Notes under the pieces: generated by a model | Database searches by the model: none | What the model saw: the letters and a program-made list of their open reading frames with translations, nothing else | Told to the model about the DNA's origin: nothing | Assembly (NCBI GenBank): GCA_021200415.1 | Contig: JAJQGO010000026.1 | Span: 80,436-144,435, forward strand | Length of the DNA stretch: 64,000 bases | Origin: Ruminococcus sp. | GTDB taxonomy: Bacteria > Bacillota > Clostridia > Oscillospirales > Ruminococcaceae | Reading direction: 5' to 3' | Part shown: in pieces, positions 1 through 8,598 of the stretch | How the letters are laid out: each line of letters opens with the position of its first letter | Numbering within the stretch: position 1 is the stretch's first letter | Translations under genes and position numbers: made by a program

Positions 1-64
1 CGAACTGCTCTATATGCAGCTCGTCCATTTCCTGTTTTGTTGTAGGTAAAAAGCCCTCGTACAT
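1..64 (-). CDS. YgiQ-like radical SAM protein, 5' end only
   Basis: Only the first 21 codons lie in the window; the gene continues past the left edge. The minus-strand reading starts at an ATG at 64 preceded by AAAGGAA, and encodes MYEGFLPTTKQEMDELHIEQ. This resembles the conserved N-terminus of YgiQ-family radical SAM proteins (the GFLPTTKEEM type). It begins 19 bp after the ftsK stop codon on the same strand, so it is probably the third gene of a tepA-ftsK transcript. The family call rests on about ten residues and has moderate support. The catalytic CxxxCxxC site would lie outside the window. Confidence 0.55.
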   Translation of the reverse strand, partial: MYEGFLPTTKQEMDELHIEQF

Positions 65-83
65 TTCTGTTCCTTTCCGCCTG

Positions 84-2687
84 TTACTCGCTCTTCATTC
101 TTGCTCTGCGCTCGTCAAGCTGCATTCTCGACATCAGCACCTTACGTGGCTTTGCTCCCTCGCTTGGCCCGATTACGCCCATTTCCTCAAGCTCGTCCAT
201 AATTCTTGCGGCTCTTGCGTATCCCAGCTTGAGCTTTCTCTGGAGCATAGAGGTTGAAAGCTGACCGTTGTCAACGGCGACTGCCATAGCTCTCTCGATA
301 TAGTCCTCATCGCTTCCTGCCGCATAGGGGCTTTCAGCTATGCTGTCCCTGTCGTTTTTCGTTACGGGAACAAGGCTTTCCACAGCCTGAATTATCTCTT
401 CGTCATAATCGCCTTGAACCTGCTCCTTGATAAATTTAATTGTTTTGTCAATATCACTGCTTGAGGCAAAGCAGCCCTGAACTCTCACAGGCTTGTTCGT
501 GCCGATAGGCATATAGAGCATATCGCCGTTGCCGAGAAGCTTATCCGCTCCTGCCTGATCTATAATAGTGCGCGAATCCACCTGCGACATAACGGAAAGG
601 GCGATTCTGCTGGGGATATTCGCCTTGATAAGACCTGTAATTACATCGGTTGTCGGACGCTGTGTAGCAACGACAAGATGCATTCCCGCAGCACGTCCCA
701 TCTGCGCAAGGCGGCAGATAGAATCCTCAACCTCCTTGCCTGCCACAAGCATCATATCGGCAAGCTCGTCAATAAATATTACAATCTGAGGGATTTTTTC
801 AACCTCCTCATTTGTTTCAGCAAGCTCGTTGTAGGACTTTATATCGTTAGCTCCGTCCTCCGCGAACATCTGATACCTGCGCATCATCTCGTTGACCGCC
901 CAGTTCAAGGCTCCGGCAGCCTTCTTGCTGTCGGTGACAATGGGAATGAGAAGATGGGGTATTCCGTCAAATGTTTTAAACTCAACGATTTTCGGGTCAA
1001 TGAGAATCAGCTTTACCTCATCGGGAGTTGCGTTGTAGAGGATACTCATAATTATCGAACGTGTGCAGACGGACTTACCCGAGCCTGTAGTACCTGCAAT
1101 AATAACGTGGGGCATTTTCGCAACGTCGCCCAGAATGACATTTCCTGCAATATCCTTACCGACCGCAAAGGTGAGCTTGCTCTTTGTGCTGCGGAATTCG
1201 GGGGACGCAAGAATTTCCCTCAGAGTAACCATATCTCTTTTTGCGTTGGGGACTTCGATTCCTACGGCGGCTTTGCCCGGCACAGGAGCTTCAATGCGGA
1301 CTCCCGATGCCGCGAGATTCAGCGCTATGTCATCCTCAAGTCCCTTTATTTTGGAAACCTTGACGCCTGCCCCCGGCTGAAGCTCATAGCGTGTAATGGA
1401 TGGTCCTCGGCAGATGTTACATATGCGAACGGTTACACCGAAGCTTTTGAGTGTGTTGACTATTTTCTCAGCCTTCTCATGCATTTCGGCGGAGGCTTCC
1501 TCAGAATTTAATCTATTATCGGGAGGTGTCAGAAAATCAAGGGACGGCAGCTTATACTGGGGCTTCGGAGCTTCCTCCACAATGGCAGGCGGCTCGTAGT
1601 ATTCGCTTGGGAAATCCCCCTGCTTCTGTGCCGAATCGGCAGCCTGAGATATAAGCACATCAAGCGCCTCCACGGGCGGCTGCGGCTCGCCGTTTTCGTC
1701 AAGGAAAATCTCCTCCTCGGCAGCCTTCGGAGCTTTGCCTTTATCGGAGCCTTCGGTTTTCCCGCTTTCGGCGGCGGCATTTACGTTATCTGTCGGCAAC
1801 GGCACATCAAACAGAAAGTCACGTTCCTCTGTGTCGTCCTCCTTTGAACGTGAGGCTGCGGATTTCCTTGTATTTTTCTTGTTGACAAGATCAATTGCCT
1901 CCATATCGGCTTCAAAGTCCTTTTTCTCCTCATCGTCGTCAAAGGCGTCCTCAAAATCGCCGCCTGTAATGACGTTTTTCAAGCCGATAATGCATTTCCA
2001 GATAAACCTGAACGGTCGGCTGAGAAGCTCAAGAAATTCAATAAGTCCCTTTCCCGAAAGGAGCATGACGAACACGAAAAACAAAATGACAATTATTATC
2101 TGCGTTCCTGTTTTCCCGAATATTTTCAGCAGCGGCAGTGAAATTAAAAGGCTTGCGACGCCGCCGCCCTTCAGCTGCTTGCCTGCCCTGTAGAGAGCCG
2201 TAACGTTGGAGAAGAAGCCGCTGCCGGGGATTTTCCCGACACCGAAAATCTGTATAACCGAGCTGATGAGAAACGTTAAGGCTACTCCCCAGCCTGCACG
2301 TCCCGAAACGCATTCCTGACTTTTTTCCAATCCGATAAGAACGGCTGTGTAGATAAAAACAACCGGAACGAAAAATACTGAAATTCCGAATACTCCCAAA
2401 AGGAAATTATGTATTGCGTTCCAGCCGGCAGTTCCCTCGATAACCGCCATGAGGAATATGAGGATTCCCAGCGCAAACAAAATTATCGACCAGAACTGAT
2501 TTTTTCTGTTTTTGCCATGACCCTTTTCCTCGGTTTTTTTCTCCTTGGGAGAGCTTTTCACCGAGTCCTCCTGACCCGATGAAGCGCTCTTTTTTGAAGC
2601 CGTGCTTTTCTTTTTTGTCCCCTCTGATTTGCCTGCGGACGACTTTCCCGAAGCCGCAGTTTTCTTTTTCTTGGTGCTTTCTGCCAT
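84..2687 (-). CDS. ftsK: DNA translocase FtsK/SpoIIIE
   Basis: This is a membrane-anchored, hexameric DNA pump that moves chromosome arms through the division (or sporulation) septum. The 867-residue protein has a Lys/Ser-rich N-terminus, four hydrophobic segments within about the first 230 residues and an acidic linker. The RecA-like motor follows, with Walker A GTTGSGKS near residue 532 and a Walker B region IVIFIDELADMM. The C-terminal winged-helix gamma domain has the typical QRKLKLGYARAARIMDELE stretch. The start at 2687 is chosen because AGGAGGAG sits just upstream (MAESTKKKK); an upstream in-frame ATG at 2759 lacks such a site. It follows a tepA-like gene by 43 bp, an arrangement also known near spoIIIE in Bacillus. 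FtsK and SpoIIIE cannot be told apart from sequence alone. Confidence 0.95.
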   Translation of the reverse strand: MAESTKKKKTAASGKSSAGKSEGTKKKSTASKKSASSGQEDSVKSSPKEKKTEEKGHGKNRKNQFWSIILFALGILIFLMAVIEGTAGWNAIHNFLLGVFGISVFFVPVVFIYTAVLIGLEKSQECVSGRAGWGVALTFLISSVIQIFGVGKIPGSGFFSNVTALYRAGKQLKGGGVASLLISLPLLKIFGKTGTQIIIVILFFVFVMLLSGKGLIEFLELLSRPFRFIWKCIIGLKNVITGGDFEDAFDDDEEKKDFEADMEAIDLVNKKNTRKSAASRSKEDDTEERDFLFDVPLPTDNVNAAAESGKTEGSDKGKAPKAAEEEIFLDENGEPQPPVEALDVLISQAADSAQKQGDFPSEYYEPPAIVEEAPKPQYKLPSLDFLTPPDNRLNSEEASAEMHEKAEKIVNTLKSFGVTVRICNICRGPSITRYELQPGAGVKVSKIKGLEDDIALNLAASGVRIEAPVPGKAAVGIEVPNAKRDMVTLREILASPEFRSTKSKLTFAVGKDIAGNVILGDVAKMPHVIIAGTTGSGKSVCTRSIIMSILYNATPDEVKLILIDPKIVEFKTFDGIPHLLIPIVTDSKKAAGALNWAVNEMMRRYQMFAEDGANDIKSYNELAETNEEVEKIPQIVIFIDELADMMLVAGKEVEDSICRLAQMGRAAGMHLVVATQRPTTDVITGLIKANIPSRIALSVMSQVDSRTIIDQAGADKLLGNGDMLYMPIGTNKPVRVQGCFASSSDIDKTIKFIKEQVQGDYDEEIIQAVESLVPVTKNDRDSIAESPYAAGSDEDYIERAMAVAVDNGQLSTSMLQRKLKLGYARAARIMDELEEMGVIGPSEGAKPRKVLMSRMQLDERRARMKSE

Positions 2688-2730
2688 TGATTCTCCTCCT
2701 GAGCATGACCTATATCTTTTAATATATATA

Positions 2731-3438
2731 TCACATATATCTTTTTTCGCTGTTTTCAATCATATCGTAAAGACACTGCATAGCGTCGCTAAGACCTCCC
2801 AGCTCGTCAATAAGTCCAAGCTCGACTGCCCTTTCTCCCTCAACAACGCTGCCCACGTCCATCGTCAGCTCCTCCGTATTCATCATAAGGCTGCGGAAGG
2901 TTTCCTCCCTGATATTGCTGTTTTTCAGAACGAAGTTAATTATTCTGTCCTGCATTTTATCGAAATACGAAAGAGTCTGAGGTACTCCCAAAACCGTACC
3001 GTTCATGCGCACAGGATGAATAGTCATGGACGCGGATGGAACTATAAACGAATATTTCGCGCTGACGGCAAGCGGAACTCCGATTGAATGGCCGCCTCCC
3101 ACAACAAGTGAAACGGTAGGCGTTTTCATTCCCGCAATCAGCTCCGCAATCGCAAGTCCCGCTTCGACATCTCCGCCGACGGTATTGAGGATAATCATAA
3201 GCCCCTCAACGCTTCTGTCCTGCTCGATTGCCACAAGCGCGGGAATTATATGCTCGTATTTTGTAGTCTTATGCTGCTCGGCAAGGACGTAATGCCCCTC
3301 AATCTGACCGATAACCGTCAGACAGTGTATGAGATGCTTTGCGTTCTGAGAAACAGTTTTCCCCAGCTTCTCGGCAAGCTCAGCTTCATCGAGAGCCTCA
3401 TCCTTTTGATTTTCAGTATCTTTATTTTCGCTGCACAT
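2731..3438 (-). CDS. tepA: ClpP-class serine protease, TepA-like
   Basis: This 235-residue ClpP/crotonase-fold protein resembles Bacillus TepA (translocation-enhancing protein), a cytosolic ClpP-class peptidase. The sequence shows the nucleophile elbow [12 protein letters not shown] with its Ser, and the later SMTIHPVR with the expected His. A charged N-terminus of about 30 residues precedes the domain. The start at 3438 has GGGAGGG seven bases upstream; an alternative ATG at 3471 has no site. It lies directly upstream of ftsK, matching the tepA-spoIIIE neighbourhood of Bacillus. The substrate is not predictable from sequence. It could also be called a generic ClpP-like protease. Confidence 0.85.
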   Translation of the reverse strand: MCSENKDTENQKDEALDEAELAEKLGKTVSQNAKHLIHCLTVIGQIEGHYVLAEQHKTTKYEHIIPALVAIEQDRSVEGLMIILNTVGGDVEAGLAIAELIAGMKTPTVSLVVGGGHSIGVPLAVSAKYSFIVPSASMTIHPVRMNGTVLGVPQTLSYFDKMQDRIINFVLKNSNIREETFRSLMMNTEELTMDVGSVVEGERAVELGLIDELGGLSDAMQCLYDMIENSEKRYM

Positions 3439-3643
3439 TGAATATACCCTCCCTGAAATATCGCCGCACATCAGCTTATGCGCGGTATAGCATAGTTATT
3501 TTGCCCTGTTCCGGAGAGAATATACATATTTTATTATAGCCTCTTTTCATTGCAAAGTCAACTGCTGTCGAGTAAAAGTCAAGTAAAAACAGCTTTTTTG
3601 TGTGATATATAGAAATCTATATTTTCATATTCTTTTTCTATAT

Positions 3644-3672
3644 TTTACACAATCTTGTTATATTGTTATAAT
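3644..3672 (+). promoter_or_regulatory. Sigma-A type promoter for the hydrogenase-gal genes
   Basis: TTTACA at 3644-3649, a 17-base spacer and TATAAT at 3667-3672 lie 70 bp before the hydrogenase start codon, in the AT-rich divergent gap after tepA. Confidence 0.75.
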
Positions 3673-3741
3673 TAAAATGATAAATTATAGGCATTTTCTG
3701 CCTGTACTGTATATAATATGTCCCGAAGGGAGTTTTTCATA

Positions 3742-5172
3742 ATGAGAAAATTTGACACAAAGGTTCAATATCATAAATACAAGGTTCTCAGGGAGGTCGC
3801 CCGTCAGGCATGGGACGATACTCTCCTCCAGAATCTTTTCAGGATACCAAAGCTTATTATCCCCGGTCCTAAGCCTACTATGCGCTGCTGCATCTACAAG
3901 GAACGGGCAATTCTTCAGGAGCGTGTGAAGCTCGCAATCGGCGGCGACCAGACCAATCCCAACGTAATCGAGGTTATCGATATTGCCTGCGACGAATGTC
4001 CTATGGGCGGCTATCAGGTTTCCGAAGCGTGCCGCGGCTGTATGGCTCACCGCTGCGAGGACGTCTGCCGAAAGGGAGCTATCACCTTTGACAGTCAGCA
4101 GAAGGCTCACATCGACAAAACAAAATGCGTCGAATGCGGACAATGCGCCAAGGTATGCCCCTTCAACGCCATCGTAAACCATATACGTCCTTGCATTAAC
4201 GCCTGCAAAATCAAGGCTATCTCCATCGCCGAGGATCAGTACGCTCAGATTGACAACGACAAATGCATCTCCTGCGGAGCGTGCGTTTACACCTGCCCAT
4301 TCGGAGCAATTCAGGATAAATCTTTTATTCTGGACGTCATCAGCCTCATAAAGGGCAGCTCGGATAATCAGGAATACAAGGTCTATGCCGTTGTCGCCCC
4401 CGCAATCGCAAGTCAGTTCCGCTACGCAAAGCTCGGACAGGTCATAACCGGCATTAAAAAGCTCGGCTTCTTCACCGTTGTCGAAGCCGCGCTGGGAGCT
4501 GATATGGTGGCTTATTCCGAGGCGGAGGAGCTTGCGGAAAAGGGCTTCCTCACAAGCTCATGCTGCCCTGCCTTTGTTAAATATGCTCAGTCCTTCCCCA
4601 ACATCAAGGACAAGGTATCAACAAATCTTTCACCTGCCGCCTCCATTTCCAAATACATAAAGGATAACAATCCCGGCTCAAAGGTGGTATTTATCGGTCC
4701 ATGCACAGCAAAGAAAATGGAGTTCCAGAAGGAATCCGTCCGCCCCTATATCGACAGCGTTATTACCTTTGAAGAGCTTCAGGCTCTCTTCGACAGCCGT
4801 GACATCGACATTACGGCTCTGGAGGAATCGGAGCTTGACACAGCTTCGTATTACGGAAGAATCTTCGCCCGCTGCGGCGGTCTCAGCGATGCCGTCGCAC
4901 AGGCGCTCAAGGAACAGGGCAACGAGGACTTCCAGCTGAATCCGCTTGTCTGCGACGGAATTTCAGAATGCCGCTCAGCTCTTATGAGAGCTGATAAGAA
5001 GGTGCTGAAAAACAACTTCATTGAGGGCATGGCGTGTACCGGAGGCTGCGTTGGCGGCGCAGGCTGCCTCACCCACAGCGAAAGAAACCGTATCGACGTG
5101 GACAAGCACGGCTCTCTCGCCCACAACAAGACTATTACAGACGCGCTGAATATTACAGATGGGGAGATTTAA
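3742..5172 (+). CDS. [FeFe] hydrogenase, group-B-like, with ferredoxin domains
   Basis: A 476-residue cytosolic iron hydrogenase that makes or takes up H2 using reduced ferredoxin. Its N-terminal half carries several CxxC arrays, including CVECGQCAKVCP and CISCGACVYTCP, typical of [4Fe-4S] ferredoxin folds. The C-terminal half has the three H-cluster motifs: TSCCPAFV, GPCTAKKMEF and EGMACTGGCVGGAGC. The motif variants and the extra Cys-rich N-terminus suggest the group B monomeric enzymes of Clostridia rather than the bifurcating HydABC type; this subgroup call is inference. No PAS sensor domain is seen. The start at 3742 has GGGAG ten bases upstream and is preferred over the ATG at 3718. The stop codon lies 4 bp before galK, so the two are cotranscribed, an unusual pairing. 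Confidence 0.9.
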   Translation: MRKFDTKVQYHKYKVLREVARQAWDDTLLQNLFRIPKLIIPGPKPTMRCCIYKERAILQERVKLAIGGDQTNPNVIEVIDIACDECPMGGYQVSEACRGCMAHRCEDVCRKGAITFDSQQKAHIDKTKCVECGQCAKVCPFNAIVNHIRPCINACKIKAISIAEDQYAQIDNDKCISCGACVYTCPFGAIQDKSFILDVISLIKGSSDNQEYKVYAVVAPAIASQFRYAKLGQVITGIKKLGFFTVVEAALGADMVAYSEAEELAEKGFLTSSCCPAFVKYAQSFPNIKDKVSTNLSPAASISKYIKDNNPGSKVVFIGPCTAKKMEFQKESVRPYIDSVITFEELQALFDSRDIDITALEESELDTASYYGRIFARCGGLSDAVAQALKEQGNEDFQLNPLVCDGISECRSALMRADKKVLKNNFIEGMACTGGCVGGAGCLTHSERNRIDVDKHGSLAHNKTITDALNITDGEI

Positions 5173-5176
5173 CATC

Positions 5177-6460
5177 ATGAAACCAAATGAGCTTATAGAA
5201 AAAATCAGCGGAGGAGAGCTTGATTCTCAGCTGGAGCTTCTCTACGGCAGCTCCCCTGCCGACCTTGAATCTCAGCGAAGCAGATATATAGCGGCAGTCA
5301 GAGAGTTTATGAGAATCTATCCCGAACGTGACGATGTGCATATTTTTTCGGCTTCGGGCAGAACCGAAATAGGCGGAAATCATACCGACCACCAGCACGG
5401 CTGCGTTCTTGCGGCAGCTGTAAATCTGGACGTAATCGCAGTCGTTTCCTTTCACCGTGACGGCGTTATTCGTCTGAAATCATCGGGTCACAAGCAGAAT
5501 CACGTGGATCTGTCCGACCTGAACGCCAAGCCGTGGGAAAAAGGAACCTCCAACGCCATGATTCGCGGAATTGCCGCAAAATTTGCGGAAATGGGCGTTA
5601 AAATGGACGGCTTCGACGCATATACAACCTCGGACGTTCTCGGCGGCAGCGGACTTTCATCGTCGGCGGCATTTGAGGTTCTCGTGGGAACTGTCATCGA
5701 CAAGCACTACAACGAGGGCAGGGCAGGAGCTGTTGAAATCGCGAAAATAGGTCAGTTTGCCGAAAACGTCTACTTCGGCAAGGGCAGCGGACTTATGGAT
5801 CAGATGGTAAGCTCTGTGGGCGGATTCGTCTTTATTGATTTTCACGATACGGAAAATCCCGTAATTCACAGGCACAGCTTCGATTTCGGCAGGGCAGGCT
5901 ACAGCCTCTGCATTACCGACACAAAGGGAAGTCATTCCGACCTTACGGAGGATTATGTCGCCGTCCCCACCGAAATGAAAAGCGTTGCTCAGCAATTCGG
6001 GAAGGAGTTTCTGCGCGATGTCAGCGAGGAGGAGTTTTACTCCGCTTTGCCGAAGCTCCGTGAAAAATGCTCGGATCGGGCAATTCTCAGAGCAGCCCAC
6101 TTCTTCGGTGAAAACAGAAGAGCCGCGCAGGAGGCTGAGGCTCTTTCGGCAGGCGATATTGACAGGTTCCTTGAAATCGTGCGCTGCTCGGGGGATTCCT
6201 CCGCAAGCCTCCTCCAGAATCTCTATTCCGTCCGCAAGCCGACTAATCAGGAAATCCCCCTTGCCATAATGATGAGCAAGCGCATTCTCGGAGGGCGCGG
6301 AGCTGTGAGAGTTCACGGGGGCGGCTTCGCAGGTACGATTCAGGCTTTCGTTCCCACGGACACGGCGGAGGAATATTCCCGTGAAATGAACCGCATTTTC
6401 GGAGAGGACAGCTGCCATATCCTGAGAATCAGACCTGTCGGCGGAATTGAAATTGTATGA
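5177..6460 (+). CDS. galK: Galactokinase
   Basis: GalK phosphorylates alpha-D-galactose to galactose-1-phosphate with ATP, the entry step of the Leloir pathway. The 427-residue protein shows the GHMP-kinase signatures in order: GRTEIGGNHTDHQHG near residue 56 (sugar-binding motif 1), LGGSGLSSSAAF near residue 155 (ATP-binding motif 2), and VRVHGGGFAGTIQAF near the C-terminus (motif 3). The start at 5177 has GGGGAG ten bases upstream, inside the end of the hydrogenase gene. GalT follows by 14 bp, and galE lies elsewhere in the window at about 61 kb. Length is usual for the family. Confidence 0.92.
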   Translation: MKPNELIEKISGGELDSQLELLYGSSPADLESQRSRYIAAVREFMRIYPERDDVHIFSASGRTEIGGNHTDHQHGCVLAAAVNLDVIAVVSFHRDGVIRLKSSGHKQNHVDLSDLNAKPWEKGTSNAMIRGIAAKFAEMGVKMDGFDAYTTSDVLGGSGLSSSAAFEVLVGTVIDKHYNEGRAGAVEIAKIGQFAENVYFGKGSGLMDQMVSSVGGFVFIDFHDTENPVIHRHSFDFGRAGYSLCITDTKGSHSDLTEDYVAVPTEMKSVAQQFGKEFLRDVSEEEFYSALPKLREKCSDRAILRAAHFFGENRRAAQEAEALSAGDIDRFLEIVRCSGDSSASLLQNLYSVRKPTNQEIPLAIMMSKRILGGRGAVRVHGGGFAGTIQAFVPTDTAEEYSREMNRIFGEDSCHILRIRPVGGIEIV

Positions 6461-6474
6461 ACGGAGAATGCAGA

Positions 6475-7971
6475 ATGATTTATAAATACGCTCAAAAGCT
6501 TATTGATTACGGGCTGGCAAAGTCCCTTATCGCTCCGGAGGACGTTTTCGTTGTGCGAAATCAGCTCATGGACGCCCTCATGCTCACCGACTGGGTATCC
6601 CCTGCGCCCGACGGAGAAATGCCCGATATTGACGAAATACTTGCACGCCTTACGGATTACGCCTGCGAAAACAATATCATCGGGGACACCACGGCTTCAC
6701 GAGATTTGTTCGACACGAAGCTTATGGGGATTCTCACTCCGATTCCTCACGAGGTTATCGGAAGATTCATCAGCCTCTACAACAGGGAGTCCCCGAAGGC
6801 GGCAACCGACTGGTATTACGACTACAACAAAAACGTCAACTACGTTCGCAGCGGACGTATCGCCAAGGATCTGAAATGGCAGTACGAGTCGGAATACGGC
6901 ACCCTTGATATTACCATCAACCGCTCCAAGCCGGAAAAGGATCCCCGTGATATTGCGGCTGCACGCTCGCAGAAAAACGCAGCCTATCCGAAATGTCAGC
7001 TCTGCCCCGAAAACGCCGGCTATGCGGGACGTCAGGATCACCCTGCAAGGCAGAATCTCCGGCCGATTCCAATGACGGTAAACGGCGAGAACTGGCAGCT
7101 TCAGTATTCCCCCTACGGCTACTACAACGAGCATTGCATTGTTTTCAACGAAAAGCACGTCCCAATGAAAATCGACAGCGCAGTCTTCGAAAAGCTGTTT
7201 GACGTGATTGATTTTCTCCCCCATTATTTTATCGGCTCGAATGCCGATTTGCCGATTGTCGGCGGCTCGATTCTCACGCACGAGCATTTTCAGGGGGGAA
7301 ATTATACCTTCGCTATGGCAAAGGCTCCTGTGGAAACGCCGTTCCCGATGGAGAGCTTCCCGGACGTCAGCGCAGGCATTGTTAAATGGCCCATGTCGGT
7401 AATTCGTCTGCGCAGCATGAACCGCAGGGAGCTTGCCGATGCAGGCACGTATATTCTCGACAGGTGGAGAGGCTACAGCGATCCGCAGCTGGGAATTTTT
7501 TCGGAAACGGACGGAACTCCCCACAACACGGTAACTCCCATTGCACGCATGAACGGCGATTTTTACGAATGCGACATTGTCCTGAGGAACAACCGAACCT
7601 CCGATGAGCTGCCCCTTGGTATCTTTCACCCTAACCCCTCCCTCCATCACATAAAAAAGGAAAATATCGGACTGATTGAGGTTATGGGGCTTGCCGTTCT
7701 TCCGGCAAGGCTTGCTTCGGAGCTTGAAATCCTCAAAACGGCTATGCTTGAGGGAGCGGAGCTTTCTTCAGATTCCGCAACGGCGGCTCATGCTCCTTGG
7801 GCGGAGGATATTCTCAAACGCCACAGGGATTTCTCCCCCGAAAACGCAGATGAAATACTGCGTCGGGAGGTGGGAGCTGTCTTTGAACAGGTTCTTTGCG
7901 ACGCGGGCGTCTTTAAGCGTAACGCCGACGGAATGAATGGATTCAGAAGATTTATCGGGATTCTGAAATAA
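6475..7971 (+). CDS. galT: UDP-glucose-hexose-1-phosphate uridylyltransferase (Firmicutes type)
   Basis: GalT exchanges UMP between UDP-glucose and galactose-1-phosphate. At 498 residues it matches the longer Firmicutes class (GalT type 2), not the 350-residue E. coli type. The sequence contains the active-site-like stretch GGSILTHEHFQGGNYTFAM near residue 263, and the N- and C-terminal regions of that class. A CxxC (KCQLCPENAGYAG) lies near residue 175. The start at 6475 follows CGGAG with good spacing; an earlier ATG at 6457 would overlap the galK stop. A strong hairpin terminator follows at once, so hydrogenase-galK-galT forms a closed transcript. Confidence 0.92.
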   Translation: MIYKYAQKLIDYGLAKSLIAPEDVFVVRNQLMDALMLTDWVSPAPDGEMPDIDEILARLTDYACENNIIGDTTASRDLFDTKLMGILTPIPHEVIGRFISLYNRESPKAATDWYYDYNKNVNYVRSGRIAKDLKWQYESEYGTLDITINRSKPEKDPRDIAAARSQKNAAYPKCQLCPENAGYAGRQDHPARQNLRPIPMTVNGENWQLQYSPYGYYNEHCIVFNEKHVPMKIDSAVFEKLFDVIDFLPHYFIGSNADLPIVGGSILTHEHFQGGNYTFAMAKAPVETPFPMESFPDVSAGIVKWPMSVIRLRSMNRRELADAGTYILDRWRGYSDPQLGIFSETDGTPHNTVTPIARMNGDFYECDIVLRNNRTSDELPLGIFHPNPSLHHIKKENIGLIEVMGLAVLPARLASELEILKTAMLEGAELSSDSATAAHAPWAEDILKRHRDFSPENADEILRREVGAVFEQVLCDAGVFKRNADGMNGFRRFIGILK

Positions 7972-7976
7972 TATAA

Positions 7977-8013
7977 GGCTGCATCGCAGATTCATGTGCG
8001 GTGCAGCCTTTTT
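7977..8013 (+). terminator. Intrinsic terminator after galT
   Basis: GGCTGCATCGCA pairs with TGCGGTGCAGCC (one G-T pair), followed by TTTTT. On the minus strand it is followed by TTATATTATTT, so it probably also ends the convergent DUF308 transcript. Confidence 0.85.
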
Positions 8014-8023
8014 CGGCGGATAT

Positions 8024-8587
8024 TTATTTGTCGTCCGACACTGAGTAATCGTCAACATGGATAACGGAGTCGTCCTCGGGCGGCTTCTTGCTTCGCAGAA
8101 ATTCAAGGGCAATGAGGGCAATTCCGCCAACGAGGAGTATTATTCCCACAGCCTTTACTATAAATGAACCAACATTTACGGGATTCGTGATGAGGAAAAG
8201 TCCGCATACAACCAGCAGAACCGATGAAACTGCGGAGGAAATCCAGCGCTTAGGATTGAGCCTTCTTTTTTCAATTGCGCTGAAAAATCCGTCCACGCCC
8301 GACAGGAGAAACAGGATTCCCAGAATAATCGGCACGCCGATTCCGACAAACCTCGGGAAAACAATAAGCGCAAAGCCAATGCAAATCTCAACAATCGCCT
8401 TTGGAATTGATGTTGCGTACGTTCCCCGTGAGATGCCCAGAGCCATACTTATGATGCTGTAGATAATCAGCGCGGCTCCCGCAAAGTAGAAGAGTCCCGA
8501 AAGAAGCTTCGGCAGAAAGAGTACGAAAATTCCTGCCACGAGAAGAACGATTCCTTTCACATATGAGTCAATTTTTATTTTTTTCAA
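8024..8587 (-). CDS. DUF308 (HdeD-like) membrane protein
   Basis: A 187-residue integral membrane protein made almost wholly of about six hydrophobic helices arranged as paired segments, as in the DUF308/HdeD family, with a short acidic tail (EDDSVIHVDDYSVSDDK). The function of the family in Gram-positive bacteria is not settled. The start is best read as TTG at 8587: AGGAG lies seven bases upstream, while the GTG at 8596 would sit directly against that site. The TAG stop of the upstream transglutaminase gene forms the first bases of the same TAGGAG, so translation of the two is probably coupled. It is last in the moxR operon. Confidence 0.75.
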   Translation of the reverse strand: MKKIKIDSYVKGIVLLVAGIFVLFLPKLLSGLFYFAGAALIIYSIISMALGISRGTYATSIPKAIVEICIGFALIVFPRFVGIGVPIILGILFLLSGVDGFFSAIEKRRLNPKRWISSAVSSVLLVVCGLFLITNPVNVGSFIVKAVGIILLVGGIALIALEFLRSKKPPEDDSVIHVDDYSVSDDK

Positions 8588-8598
8588 AGCTATCACTC

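Noticed and set aside
678..1511. 277-codon plus-strand reading frame
   Set aside because: It lies wholly opposite the FtsK motor domain, has no ribosome site and no family features.
6697..7650. 317-codon minus-strand reading frame
   Set aside because: Antisense shadow of galT, with Cys/His/Arg-rich composition typical of such shadows.
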